DNA of 64,000 nt from Rufibacter roseus (GCF_001647285.1 NZ_LRML01000012.1:1-64000); one strand, 5' to 3'. Positions 44,806 through 53,700 are shown, counted from the first letter of the stretch. The notes: generated by a model not told the origin, from the letters alone. Translations and numbers: made by a program.

Positions 44806-44863
44806 CAAGAGAAGCTGTTTTTGGGCTATTTTTAATAATGCAGCTCCAAAACAGCTTCTCTTG
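44806..44863. repeat. Dispersed palindrome copy
   Basis: CAAGAGAAGCTGTTTTTGG pairs with CCAAAACAGCTTCTCTTG. It is the second terminator-like element in the 366-bp gap between katE and the LEA-like gene; nothing else is seen there. Confidence 0.88.
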
Positions 44864-45005
44864 CATTTTACCCCAGCCTTGTTTTAGGAAACCGCTGACC
44901 TATCAGAATAAACACCTAATTGTCATGTCCTCACTAACCAAGATTTCCTAGATGCGTTTGCTGAAAAGGGACTTTATTCGCCACATCACCTAAAACTTTA
45001 CCAAG

Positions 45006-45947
45006 ATGAAAAAGGGGCTGAAGATTCTACTGACGGTACTGCTGGTCATTCTGGTAGCTGGCGTATTAGTATTTGCCCTCACTCCCACCCGTAAACTGGT
45101 CTCGTTTTTCGCCCCAGAGATTGACAACCTGCGCGTGACCGATGTGAAGCTGGACGAACAGAACGCTACCATGCAAATGTTGGCCGAAGTGAAACCATCT
45201 CTGTTATCGGGCTTTGTGGACAGCGTGGCCTATGATTTCAGGCTGTACGGCATCAGCATCGCCAAAGGGAAAAAGACATTTTCTAAAGCTGAACAGAAAG
45301 GTCAAACCCAAGTCCTCAAGCTCCCCGTTACCATGAACCATAACGTTACCCGTGAACTGGTGCGGCGGCAGGTAAAAGAGGGTGGCAAGGTGCAGGCGCA
45401 TATTGACGCGTATACTGACATGCCGCTCTTCGGCCGGCAGAAACTTGACATAGACCAAGACCTTGAAATGATTATTCCGGCCCTGCCCGGCCAAGAATTG
45501 GTAGACGTGAAGATTACTGATTTTGGGCTGGACAACATGGAGATGCTTATGACCATGGTTATTGACAACCCAAACCACTTTGATTTTTACGTTCGGCGCT
45601 ATGACATAAAAATGAAGCTGAAAGATTACGTTTTCACCTCCGGAAAATTGAAGAAAGATTACCTTATTAAAGCGCAGAGCAAAACCCCTGTGCAAGTGGT
45701 AGCCACCTCAGACGTAAAGAACCCAATCAAGACTACCTTTAAAACCATCTTCGGGGACAAAGATTGGCCTTACCACATGACCATGCATTCTGTGATAGAG
45801 CCTAAAAGTGAGGTGGTGGGCACTGTTGAAATGAGCGGAGAAAAAACTGGTTCCGTCAACATTAAGCAGCAACTAAAAAAGATCAAAGAAACCAAAAAAG
45901 CCAAAGAAGAGGCCGAGGAAAAAAAAGAGGAGCAGCAGAAGAACTGA
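45006..45947 (+). CDS. LEA type 2 (WHy-domain-like) membrane-anchored protein
   Basis: A 313-residue protein with one N-terminal hydrophobic anchor (residues 8-25) and two beta-sandwich repeats of the LEA14/WHy type: one around residues 40-140 and one around 165-265, each with strand patterns such as VKLDEQNATMQMLAEVKP and FGLDNMEMLMTMVIDNPNHFDFY. The C-terminal 45 residues are Lys/Glu-rich coiled coil (KKIKETKKAKEEAEEKKEE). LEA-2 proteins are linked to desiccation and stress tolerance. Single gene, converging on the response regulator. Confidence 0.82.
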   Translation: MKKGLKILLTVLLVILVAGVLVFALTPTRKLVSFFAPEIDNLRVTDVKLDEQNATMQMLAEVKPSLLSGFVDSVAYDFRLYGISIAKGKKTFSKAEQKGQTQVLKLPVTMNHNVTRELVRRQVKEGGKVQAHIDAYTDMPLFGRQKLDIDQDLEMIIPALPGQELVDVKITDFGLDNMEMLMTMVIDNPNHFDFYVRRYDIKMKLKDYVFTSGKLKKDYLIKAQSKTPVQVVATSDVKNPIKTTFKTIFGDKDWPYHMTMHSVIEPKSEVVGTVEMSGEKTGSVNIKQQLKKIKETKKAKEEAEEKKEEQQKN

Positions 45948-45958
45948 GTTAGTGATTT

Positions 45959-45994
45959 GTTTTTGGCCTGTTTTTCTAAAAACAGCTCCAAAAC
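45959..45994. repeat. Dispersed palindrome copy
   Basis: GTTTTTGGCCTG...ACAGCTCCAAAAC, between the converging LEA-like and response-regulator genes, ending 5 bases from the regulator stop. Confidence 0.82.
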
Positions 45995-45998
45995 ACTT

Positions 45999-46709
45999 TT
46001 ATTCCGCCACCTCTAGCTTATAACCGCGCCCGTGCACTGTGGTAATTTTCACGTTGGAGTCTGGCTGTAGATACTTGCGCAAACGCGAGATAAACACGTC
46101 TAAACTTCGGCCTACAAAATAACCGTCGTCTTGCCACAGTCGCTGTAGAATTTCTTCGCGGCGCAATAGTTGATGAGGGTTCTGCGCAAACAGCCGTAAC
46201 AGTTCAGCTTCTCTATCAGTGAGCGTGTGGGTCTGACCATTTACGTGCAGCTGCAGGTTCTTGAATTCTAAGGTAGAGGCTCCAATTCTGAACATATCCT
46301 CTGCCGGTTGAACAGCTGAAGAGGCAGAGGCAGCATCTACTTGGCGGGTGGTGCGCCGTAAAATTGCCTTTACCCGGTACACCAGTTCCTCCAACCCGAA
46401 GGGCTTGGTCAGGTAATCATCACATCCCAATTCAAAGCCTTGCAATCTATCCGTTTTCATGGCTTTGGCAGTCAGAAACATGAAGGGTACCTGTGCTTTT
46501 TTTTTCCGTAGTTCCTGCGCCAGAGAAAAACCATCTAGCCTGGGCAACATCACGTCCAGTACGCAAAGGTCATACGTTTCCCCTGTCGCCGCCGCTAACC
46601 CAGCTTCCCCGTCCGTGCACAGAGTCACAGCATAGCCAGCGCTCTCCAAGCCGTCCTGCAGCAGGAAACCAAGATTTGGGTCGTCTTCTACAATGAGGAT
46701 GTGCGGCAT
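45999..46709 (-). CDS. OmpR/PhoB-type response regulator
   Basis: A 236-residue two-component transcription factor. The receiver domain has the acidic pocket (VEDD, residues 8-10), phospho-acceptor Asp52 (CVLDVMLPRLDG) and the Lys of FLTAKAMKTD. The C-terminal winged helix shows LTDREAELLRLFAQNP and GRSLDVFISRLRKYL. It resembles RprY-type regulators of Bacteroidota. The likely partner kinase (48580-49857) is on the same strand but separated by two unrelated genes and a repeat. Confidence 0.93.
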   Translation of the reverse strand: MPHILIVEDDPNLGFLLQDGLESAGYAVTLCTDGEAGLAAATGETYDLCVLDVMLPRLDGFSLAQELRKKKAQVPFMFLTAKAMKTDRLQGFELGCDDYLTKPFGLEELVYRVKAILRRTTRQVDAASASSAVQPAEDMFRIGASTLEFKNLQLHVNGQTHTLTDREAELLRLFAQNPHQLLRREEILQRLWQDDGYFVGRSLDVFISRLRKYLQPDSNVKITTVHGRGYKLEVAE

Positions 46710-46794
46710 TTTGTTAGACTATAGATATTAGACGTTAGATTCTAGATTTTGGTAGATTAGTGTAGTGTCTTGTACTGCAAAGAAAGTTATTTTC

Positions 46795-46866
46795 TGGCGC
46801 AAGCGTCCGCTTGAGTCCGCACGTATTACTACTCTGCATAGTTGGCACAAGCGGACGCTTGCGCCA
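46795..46866. repeat. Family-2 inverted repeat (GCGCAAGCGTCCGCTTG)
   Basis: TGGCGCAAGCGTCCGCTTG (46795-46813) and its exact complement (46848-46866) enclose a 34-base spacer. It lies between the DNA alkylation repair gene and the response regulator. Related copies are at 58851-58919 and 61974-62007. Confidence 0.88.
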
Positions 46867-46927
46867 TAGAAAAAATTAAAGAGTTAAAACGTAAACATTG
46901 CAAACAACCTTAGCGCTTATCAATGGT

Positions 46928-48034
46928 TTAATTCACCACTACAAAATCAGCAATGTCTTTCTCCTGCCCGTTCACAATAAGTGACACGCGGTGCGGACCG
47001 GTGTAGTACTTGCGGGTAGTAATATATTTGAAGCTCTGCTTGCGCGTGATGGCCACCTTCTCTACCGGCGCGTACTCCCGCTCACTTATCTTAAACACCT
47101 TCCGCGCCAATGATTTGTTCGCCTTCTGATAATACACGCCATACTCCAGCCGTACCTTCTGCGGAAGGTCTGAGGTATTTTGTAGCACGAACGAGAATAG
47201 CAAGTCTTTACCCAACGACACCTCGGGCGTGAGCACTTTAAAGTCTTGTAGTGCCAACTGTGCATCTCCTTCATACCCGAAGTACTTCAGCACCTCCGTA
47301 TGCCCCTGTTTCAGTAAGGTACGGCAGCCGTGTTTTACCACCCAATCCGCTTCCGGCGTTTGGCCTTTCCACTGGGCCAGCAGTTCCAGTACCAGCTCCG
47401 GATTGTCTTTGGAAATATCGTTCAAGTTGTTGGCTACACTTCGGCGCACAAACTCAAAAGGGTCGTTCTTCAGGTTTTCCAGAATGGGTAGAATGGGCGA
47501 CGGATTTTTCTTCAGGAACGGCAGCGCCATGGCCCACGGCAATCTAGGCCGGCAACCTTCGCTGGCAAACCGTCTTACCGCATGGTGCTCATGCTTAGAC
47601 CACGCCAGCATCTGCGCCATCATCTGTTCTGGGTACTTGAGAAGAAACGGCCGCACCGCAAATTCACAGCTGATGAACTGGGTAATCTGTTCCATGGCCA
47701 TGGTAGACGTTTCCAAATCATCCAGCCCGTACAGCTCCACATAATCCGGAAAGAACATGAACTCCACATGCCGTACTGGAAACTGCTCTGCCTTCAGTTG
47801 GTTTATGGACTGCAAAATGAGCCGCACCGCTTCCGGAAATTCTTGCGGCAGAAAATGGTGTAGCACCTGCGCCGTATGCCGCATACGCTCCTTCAGTTCT
47901 TTCGCTTCCCAGCCCTCCGCAAAGATTTGCCGCTTGAATTCTACCGGGTCAACAGTTGGCACTACCTTCTGCAGTACTTTAGTGAAGCCGTCAAAAAATT
48001 GCGGAGAGTATACTTCTTTAAGAGGGGTTGGCAT
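46928..48034 (-). CDS. DNA alkylation repair protein (AlkC/AlkD-like HEAT repeats)
   Basis: A 368-residue all-helical HEAT-repeat protein from ATG 48034. Repeats are visible from about residue 100 to 250 (HHAVRRFASEGCRPRLPWAMAL; DPFEFVRRSVANNLNDISKDNPELVLELL), then KHGCRTLLKQGHTEVLKYFGY and a C-terminal beta domain (VLQNTSDLPQKVRLEYGVYY). This two-part layout matches the AlkC-type DNA glycosylases that remove alkylated bases. Arg/Trp residues of the HEAT surface (RRFASEGCRPRLPW) are typical of the DNA-binding face. The longer start at 48067 lies in a partial palindrome. Confidence 0.88.
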   Translation of the reverse strand: MPTPLKEVYSPQFFDGFTKVLQKVVPTVDPVEFKRQIFAEGWEAKELKERMRHTAQVLHHFLPQEFPEAVRLILQSINQLKAEQFPVRHVEFMFFPDYVELYGLDDLETSTMAMEQITQFISCEFAVRPFLLKYPEQMMAQMLAWSKHEHHAVRRFASEGCRPRLPWAMALPFLKKNPSPILPILENLKNDPFEFVRRSVANNLNDISKDNPELVLELLAQWKGQTPEADWVVKHGCRTLLKQGHTEVLKYFGYEGDAQLALQDFKVLTPEVSLGKDLLFSFVLQNTSDLPQKVRLEYGVYYQKANKSLARKVFKISEREYAPVEKVAITRKQSFKYITTRKYYTGPHRVSLIVNGQEKDIADFVVVN

Positions 48035-48047
48035 GGTGCGGGTTTCT

Positions 48048-48067
48048 GTTTTGAGGCTAATTTTCAA
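48048..48067. repeat. Partial dispersed palindrome (left half)
   Basis: GTTTTGAGGCTAATTTTCAA matches the left arm and loop only. It lies just upstream of the DNA alkylation repair gene. Confidence 0.4.
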
Positions 48068-48081
48068 CTATTTTATATAAA

Positions 48082-48507
48082 TCAATCCGCTAGTTCTTTG
48101 AAGATAGCTTCCCGATTAACTGTGTCTAGTTCAATAGAAAAAAATGTACGCCCCTCCTTTCCCTGAAAGAGATAACCATCTTCTGAATCTAACCATTCTC
48201 CACTAACACCATTGTAACTCTCTGAGCCAGCTTTTAAGATGCTACTTTTCGCTTTTACTGGATCGTAATATTTTGACTTATGTATACTTTTGATCAATTG
48301 AGTAGTACTTGCCGGAGTAAGTCCGATTTTATATATAATGGCATAATCTTGCCACATATCTTGGTACTCATCCTGTATAATTTGAATGTCTGTAGGAATA
48401 ATTATATCTGCAGCTGTTTGAAATCTATTTTTACTAGGGGTTCTACCCCAATCGCAACTACAAAATAATATTAGAGCACTTATCAATAATATATTATTCG
48501 CATTCAT
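48082..48507 (-). CDS. Hypothetical lipoprotein
   Basis: A 141-residue protein with a lipoprotein signal (hydrophobic core, lipobox FCSC). The mature region is mixed alpha/beta without known motifs (DYAIIYKIGLTPASTTQLIKS; DGYLFQGKEGRTFFSIEL). The coding DNA is much more AT-rich than the kinase upstream and the repair gene downstream, which suggests it was acquired. It sits between the kinase and the repair gene in the same direction. Confidence 0.68.
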   Translation of the reverse strand: MNANNILLISALILFCSCDWGRTPSKNRFQTAADIIIPTDIQIIQDEYQDMWQDYAIIYKIGLTPASTTQLIKSIHKSKYYDPVKAKSSILKAGSESYNGVSGEWLDSEDGYLFQGKEGRTFFSIELDTVNREAIFKELAD

Positions 48508-48579
48508 TTCAAGATAGCTTAATGTTATTTTAAATCCTCAATTGGATTGATGATAAAGTTAAGCGTATTCAGCTAATCT

Positions 48580-49857
48580 TTATCTCACCGGCAGCACCAA
48601 TCTAAAACACGTTCCCTGCTGCTCGGCGCTCTCAACCGTCACTTGCCCGTGGTGCGCGTCCATGATGGCTTTTACATAGCTCAACCCTAAGCCGAAACCC
48701 TTCACGTCATGCACGTTGCCGGTGGGCACGCGGTAAAACTTGTCAAACAAAAACTTCTGGAATTCTTTCTTGATACCGATGCCATGGTCGCGGATGCTGA
48801 TGAGAATACCTTGCTCCACGTCTTGGGTGCTCACTTCAATCTTCGGGGCCTGCGGCGAATATTTCTCGGCGTTGTCCAGCAAACTGTACAGCGCATTGGC
48901 CACGTGCAGGCTGTCGGCGTGCACCAACGACTGGGTGGCCTGTAGATCTAACCTAAGCTGACCAGAACGCTGCTGCAAACGCGGCGACAGGTTCTCTGAG
49001 GTTTGCTGCAAAAGAGCGTGCAGGTCAACCGCTTCTTTCTTCAGGGCCAGCTCCCGGCTTTCCATGGTAGCCATCTGAAGTACCCGCTCCACCTGCGCCC
49101 GCAGCCTTTCGTTTTCAGAATGAATCAGGTCGTGGTAACGGGTGAGCCTTTCAGCGGGCAAGGTTTCGGCGCGTTTGCGCAGTACCTCGCTGGCCAGTCC
49201 GATATTGGTAATAGGGGTTTGCAGTTCGTGGGTGAGGTTGTTGATGAAATCTGTCTTGAGTTCGGCTAACCGCTTCTCGCGCAGAATCTGAATCATGGTG
49301 TAGGCGAAGAACAGCACCACCAGCAGCAAGGCACCGGTGCTGTACCACCAGAACTCCATTTCCTTCAGAATAAACGAGGTTTTGGAGGGAAACACCACTG
49401 CCAGATTGTACATCGGCACTGCCCCTTCATTCTCATGACGTATCACTGTTTGAGGCTCTTTGGCGGAGGAAATTTGCTGCGTAGCAGGCACAAACTGGCC
49501 AAACATGAGCGTATCATCCAGACTGTTGTACAAACCGAATTCATACGGTTCCTGCAGTTTCCGTCGACCCAGTTCTTGTTGTAGCAGCGCCGCGGCCACG
49601 GTTGGGTCTACCGGCGCGTTCAGTTCGGCCACGAAGAAATTAGAAGCTACTTGCTGAATGGGCTTGGCAGAGGCCGTTTGCCCCAGCTGGGTCAGCAGTT
49701 GGTCGGCCACATTGGTCAGGGCCACCTGCACGCTGTGGTTGAACTCCCGTTCCTGCACATTGTAGGCTTTGGTGAGCCACACCAGTTGCGCGCCCAGCAA
49801 GGCCATCAGCGAAACGCTGGCCAGCACCAGAATGATTTGGATTTTCCGTCTGCTCAT
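48580..49857 (-). CDS. Membrane sensor histidine kinase
   Basis: A 425-residue two-component kinase with two TMs (residues 8-27 and 172-190) around a ~145-residue periplasmic sensor. The phospho-acceptor His210 is in FINNLTHELQTPITN; the ATPase domain shows the N box (LYSLLDNAEKYS), DHGIGIK, the F box and GFGLGLSYVKAIMDAH. It has the RprX-like layout (no HAMP). It should phosphorylate the OmpR-type regulator at 45999-46709, now 1.9 kb away. Confidence 0.94.
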   Translation of the reverse strand: MSRRKIQIILVLASVSLMALLGAQLVWLTKAYNVQEREFNHSVQVALTNVADQLLTQLGQTASAKPIQQVASNFFVAELNAPVDPTVAAALLQQELGRRKLQEPYEFGLYNSLDDTLMFGQFVPATQQISSAKEPQTVIRHENEGAVPMYNLAVVFPSKTSFILKEMEFWWYSTGALLLVVLFFAYTMIQILREKRLAELKTDFINNLTHELQTPITNIGLASEVLRKRAETLPAERLTRYHDLIHSENERLRAQVERVLQMATMESRELALKKEAVDLHALLQQTSENLSPRLQQRSGQLRLDLQATQSLVHADSLHVANALYSLLDNAEKYSPQAPKIEVSTQDVEQGILISIRDHGIGIKKEFQKFLFDKFYRVPTGNVHDVKGFGLGLSYVKAIMDAHHGQVTVESAEQQGTCFRLVLPVR

Positions 49858-50010
49858 GGGTTAAAAGTACGGATTTTCTCCCTCTGCGCCACCGCATTAA
49901 CATCTCATTAACATCTTTTTACAAACCATTAACCTAGGTGCTTGACAGAAGCCGGTATGTTTGCAAAGGAGAAGGAGTTAGCAAAGGAAATTGCTTTCAT
50001 TGTTGTCTTC

Positions 50011-50154
50011 CGGATTTGCGAACCCTTGCTCTTTCGGATTTGCAATCCGGAAGTATTTAACTGGGGATTTGCAATCCCCTTCGCAATTCTAGCTGCCTCC
50101 TTTGTGCGGATTACAAATCCGCAGTTACCCAAATTCGGGATTGCAAATCCCGAA
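50011..50154. repeat. Family-3 hairpin cluster (GGATTTGCAATCC type)
   Basis: Four perfect small palindromes in 120 bp: 50035-50049, 50063-50079, 50106-50122 and 50134-50154, each of the form (C)GGATT-TGC/ACA/GCA-AATCC(G); a broken fifth starts at 50011. They fill most of the 346-bp gap between the kinase and the glycosyltransferase gene. A second cluster is at 56905-57070. Confidence 0.88.
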
Positions 50155-50203
50155 CAGCAATTTATATAGAGAACCAAGAACTGTAAGTACAGCGCTGACA
50201 ACT

Positions 50204-53200
50204 ATGAGTACCATCATTAAAGCACCTAGCAAACCAGTTTTACAACCACATTTCCTATTCACCAAACGCCAGTTCATGCCGCTGCTCCTTGGCATTGGTA
50301 TCATTGCACTTGGGTTTGTCCTGATGGCTTCTGACGCGCACCCGCAGGGTTACGGCTTTCAGGGGCTCACGCTGGGGCCGTTGCTGGTGGTAGTGGGGTT
50401 GGCGCTTCCGTTTTGGGGCATTTTCAGGAAAAACAGGCCAGAAACGCATCCGCAGGACTCCCCTCTCCCAGCAAAAGTAAAAGTAACGGTTTCTCCGGCA
50501 TGGCGCGCATTTCAAAAGCTTGATACTTTAACCGGCTGGTTTGTTGGTTTAGTGGCGCTGGGAGTGTATGTGCTGACGCTGGAGCCCAGCACCAGCTTCT
50601 GGGACACGGGCGAGTTCATTGCAGCGGCTTATAAACTACAGGTGCCGCATCCGCCAGGGGCACCGCTCTTTTTGCTCATCGGGCGACTGTTCACGTTGTT
50701 CAGTTTCGGTGATACATCACAAGTGGCGTGGTGGATGAACTTTCTGTCGGCGTTGAGTAGCGCGGGAACGGTGCTGTTTCTGTTCTGGAGCATTACGCTG
50801 CTGGCGCAACGGCTAATGTCCATTTCGGCCGAAGGCCCTACTCCTGCCCAACGCATTTTGCTAATAGCCAGCGGGGCGGTGGGTGCGTTGGCCTTTGCGT
50901 TTACAGATTCATTCTGGTTTAGTGCGGTAGAGGCCGAAGTCTATGGCATGTCGTCGTTTTTTACGGCCATTGTGGTGTGGGCGGCGCTGAAGTGGCAGGA
51001 ACAGGCAGACGCTCCGGAGGCCGACCGTTGGCTCTTGTTTCTGGCGTATCTGGTGGGGCTTTCCATTGGTGTGCACCTGCTCAATCTGGTGGCGCTTCCG
51101 GCGTTGGCGCTGCTGGTGTATTTCAAGAAATACAAACTAACAAAGGGTGGCGTGGTGGCAGCCTTGGCCATTGGCGGGGCGCTGGTGCTGGCGGTGATGG
51201 AGGGTGTCATTACGGGGCTTCCGTCCATAGCAGGCGCGTTTGAGGTGTTCTTCGTGAACAGCATAGGCTTGCCTTTTGGCAGCGGCGCGGTGGTGTTCTT
51301 GCTCTTGCTGGCAGGAGCTATTGTGTACGGACTGCGCTGGGCGAAGCAGCATCAGAAGCCGCTGTTGCACACTTCACTGGTGGCACTGGTACTGGTGTTG
51401 GTGGGCTATTCTTCTTACCTGATGGTGCCTATACGGTCTGGCTTTAATCCGCCTATTGACGAAAACAATCCTGAGAATATTCTCTCCTTCGTGAGTTACC
51501 TAAAACGCGAGCAGTACGGCTCAAGGCCGCTGCTGTTCGGGCCGCAGTTCCCTGCCCAGGCGCAGAGCTACGAGAACACCGGTAAGGTATACGCGCCGCA
51601 GAACGGCAAATATGTGGTGGTAGACCAGAAGTTTGAGAGTGTGTACGATGGCAAAGACAAAACCCTGCTCCCCCGCCTGTACTCAGACCAGCCGGTGCAC
51701 CTGCGGGCGTACCAGCAGTGGGTGGACGTACAGGCGGGCCAGAAACCTAGCTTCGGGCAGAACCTGAGTTTCCTGTGGAAATACCAGCTGGGCCACATGT
51801 ACTGGCGGTATTTCGGGTGGAATTTCATTGGCCGCGAAAGCGAAGTGCAGGGCGCGGGGGTGCTATGGCCTTGGAAACAAAAACAAGACGTACCCGAGCC
51901 AATGGCCAGCAGCAAGTACCGGAACCAGTTCTTCCAGCTCCCCTTCCTGTTAGGTGTTTTGGGGCTGATTTTCCAATTTCGGCGCCAAAACAGAGATGCG
52001 TGGGTAGTGGCGCTTTTATTCTTTTTCACGGGCATAGCCATTGTGCTGTACCTGAACCAACCGCCTATTGAACCCCGCGAGCGGGACTACACTTTTGCGG
52101 GCTCGTACTATGCCTTCAGCATCTGGATTGGTTTAGGCGTTCTGGCTCTCGCCGAAGGATTACGCAAGTTCCTGAAATCAGCGGTTCCGACAGCGGTGAT
52201 AGCCACCGTTCTGGCATTCTCAGTTCCTATCATACTCTTAGCCGAAGGCTATGACGACCACGACCGTTCTAACCGCTACCACGCTCTCCTATCCGCTAAA
52301 AACTTGTTAAGTTCTGTGGCGCCCAATGCCATCTTGTTCACTAACGGCGACAACGACACGTTTCCGCTGTGGTACGCGCAGAAAGTGGAGGGCTTTAGAA
52401 CCGATGTGCGGGTGCTGGTAATGACTTACCTCAACACCGATTGGTACGTGGAACAGGCCATGCGGCAGGTGAACACCTCAGCACCGCTGCCCACCACATT
52501 AGAACCGTCGCACTACGCCTTCAGCAAAAACAATTACCTGCCGTACATGGCCAACCCCAGCGTGCAAGACAGCGGCATGGACTTAAACCAGTACATGGAC
52601 TTGCTAAAACAGAACCATCCGGCGCTGCAGGTGCAAACTCAGGACGGCCGAACACTCAGTGTACTGCCCACCAAAAAGCTAAGCCTTCGGGTAGACAGAA
52701 ACGCAGTCCTGCAAAATGGAACAGTCTCTTCTGAAAGAGCGAATCAGGTTCCGGAGGTAATGAACTGGGAAGTAACGGCTGGGGCATTGGAGAAAAAGCA
52801 CCTCTTCATGCTCGATGTTCTGGCTGCAAACCAATGGGAACGACCTATCTACTTCGCCAGCACCGGCTCTGAAACGGCTGAACTGGGTCTGCAGCCGTTC
52901 CTGCAGTTAGAAGGGCAAGCGCTTCGGTTGGTGCCCGCCCGAAACCCAGACCCTAAGGCTCCCTTTTATGTAGACCGCGCCCGCACCCAAGAAAGCCTAT
53001 TAAAGAATTTCCAGTACACCGGCTTGGCCGAAGATGACCATCCGTATGAGGAAAATTTCACCACGCAGATAGTGCCGGTGTACCGGAGCAATTTTGCGGA
53101 GCTGGCCTCAGCGCATTTACAAGCCGGAGACACTGCCCAAGCCCGCCACGTTTTGATTAAAGCCCTGGAACTCATGCCCGACAAAGGCGCACCGCACAAC

Positions 53201-53461
53201 TATGAAAGCACCAGCCTGGTGCTGCCCCTCGCCCAAGCCGGACTGACCAAAGAAGCCCGAGACTTGACAAACCTGTTGTCAAACCGTTTTGCCTCACAGC
53301 TGAATTATTACCGCACGCAACCTGCTCACTTCTTCAGAGAGCGCCAGCTGAACTTGTACGGGCTGCAGAACTTAGTACAAGCCGCCTACGCTGGTGGTTT
53401 GCCAGAAGCGAAGAAGCTGGAGGAGGTGTTTATGAGGGAGTATGGTTTAATTGGGAATTAG
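50204..53461 (+). CDS. DUF3098-like domain fused to DUF2723 (GT-C type) glycosyltransferase
   Basis: A 1085-residue membrane protein from ATG 50204. Residues 17-75 look like a DUF3098 unit: LFTKRQFMPLLLGIGIIALG ... TLGPLLVVVGLALPFWGIF, two TMs. From about residue 100 the DUF2723 family begins (KLDTLTGWFVGL ... FWDTGEFIAAAYKLQVPHPPGAPLF) with ~10 TMs; Asp-Thr-Gly-Glu is the presumed catalytic loop of this O-mannosyltransferase-like fold. A periplasmic C-terminal domain follows (FTNGDNDTFPLWYAQ onward). Residues 69-81, at the junction, are encoded by a dispersed palindrome. It should glycosylate exported proteins. The upstream frame from 50102 is hairpin sequence. Confidence 0.9.
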   Translation: MSTIIKAPSKPVLQPHFLFTKRQFMPLLLGIGIIALGFVLMASDAHPQGYGFQGLTLGPLLVVVGLALPFWGIFRKNRPETHPQDSPLPAKVKVTVSPAWRAFQKLDTLTGWFVGLVALGVYVLTLEPSTSFWDTGEFIAAAYKLQVPHPPGAPLFLLIGRLFTLFSFGDTSQVAWWMNFLSALSSAGTVLFLFWSITLLAQRLMSISAEGPTPAQRILLIASGAVGALAFAFTDSFWFSAVEAEVYGMSSFFTAIVVWAALKWQEQADAPEADRWLLFLAYLVGLSIGVHLLNLVALPALALLVYFKKYKLTKGGVVAALAIGGALVLAVMEGVITGLPSIAGAFEVFFVNSIGLPFGSGAVVFLLLLAGAIVYGLRWAKQHQKPLLHTSLVALVLVLVGYSSYLMVPIRSGFNPPIDENNPENILSFVSYLKREQYGSRPLLFGPQFPAQAQSYENTGKVYAPQNGKYVVVDQKFESVYDGKDKTLLPRLYSDQPVHLRAYQQWVDVQAGQKPSFGQNLSFLWKYQLGHMYWRYFGWNFIGRESEVQGAGVLWPWKQKQDVPEPMASSKYRNQFFQLPFLLGVLGLIFQFRRQNRDAWVVALLFFFTGIAIVLYLNQPPIEPRERDYTFAGSYYAFSIWIGLGVLALAEGLRKFLKSAVPTAVIATVLAFSVPIILLAEGYDDHDRSNRYHALLSAKNLLSSVAPNAILFTNGDNDTFPLWYAQKVEGFRTDVRVLVMTYLNTDWYVEQAMRQVNTSAPLPTTLEPSHYAFSKNNYLPYMANPSVQDSGMDLNQYMDLLKQNHPALQVQTQDGRTLSVLPTKKLSLRVDRNAVLQNGTVSSERANQVPEVMNWEVTAGALEKKHLFMLDVLAANQWERPIYFASTGSETAELGLQPFLQLEGQALRLVPARNPDPKAPFYVDRARTQESLLKNFQYTGLAEDDHPYEENFTTQIVPVYRSNFAELASAHLQAGDTAQARHVLIKALELMPDKGAPHNYESTSLVLPLAQAGLTKEARDLTNLLSNRFASQLNYYRTQPAHFFRERQLNLYGLQNLVQAAYAGGLPEAKKLEEVFMREYGLIGN
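50409..50446. repeat. Dispersed palindrome copy inside the coding sequence
   Basis: CGTTTTGGGGCATTTTC...AACAGGCCAGAAACG, in frame in the DUF3098-DUF2723 fusion, encoding FWGIFRKNRPET. It matches intergenic copies such as 53852-53887. Confidence 0.75.
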
Positions 53462-53524
53462 GAAATGGGAATTAACGTAAACTAGGGAGTTGCAACTGCC
53501 AAAGACTTCGCCTCTACGCCTTTG

Positions 53525-53700
53525 CAGAGATTCTCCCCTTGAGGGGAGCGAAGAGGGGTGTTTACAGCTGCCGGTCCACGCATTGCCTACAATTGTTCCA
53601 TGCTATCTAGGATTCAATCCTTCAGGAAATGATTTATCGACAATGCGTGCTCTCCTTTGTAAACACCCCTCTTTATCTCCCCTCAAGGGGAGAATCTGCC
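53525..53700. repeat. Family-4 inverted-repeat element
   Basis: Ends near 53525-53566 and 53660-53700 are inverted copies (AGATTCTCCCCTTGAGGGGA ... AGAGGGGTGTTTAC), and inner CACGCATTG/CAATGCGTG also pair. The element has MITE-like symmetry and no ORF. It occupies most of the 478-bp gap before the UspA gene. Confidence 0.78.

Noticed and set aside
50035-50154. CRISPR-like array of short regularly spaced repeats
   Set aside because: The repeats are 15-21-bp palindromes with different outer bases and only four units, the spacers are uneven, and no cas gene is near.
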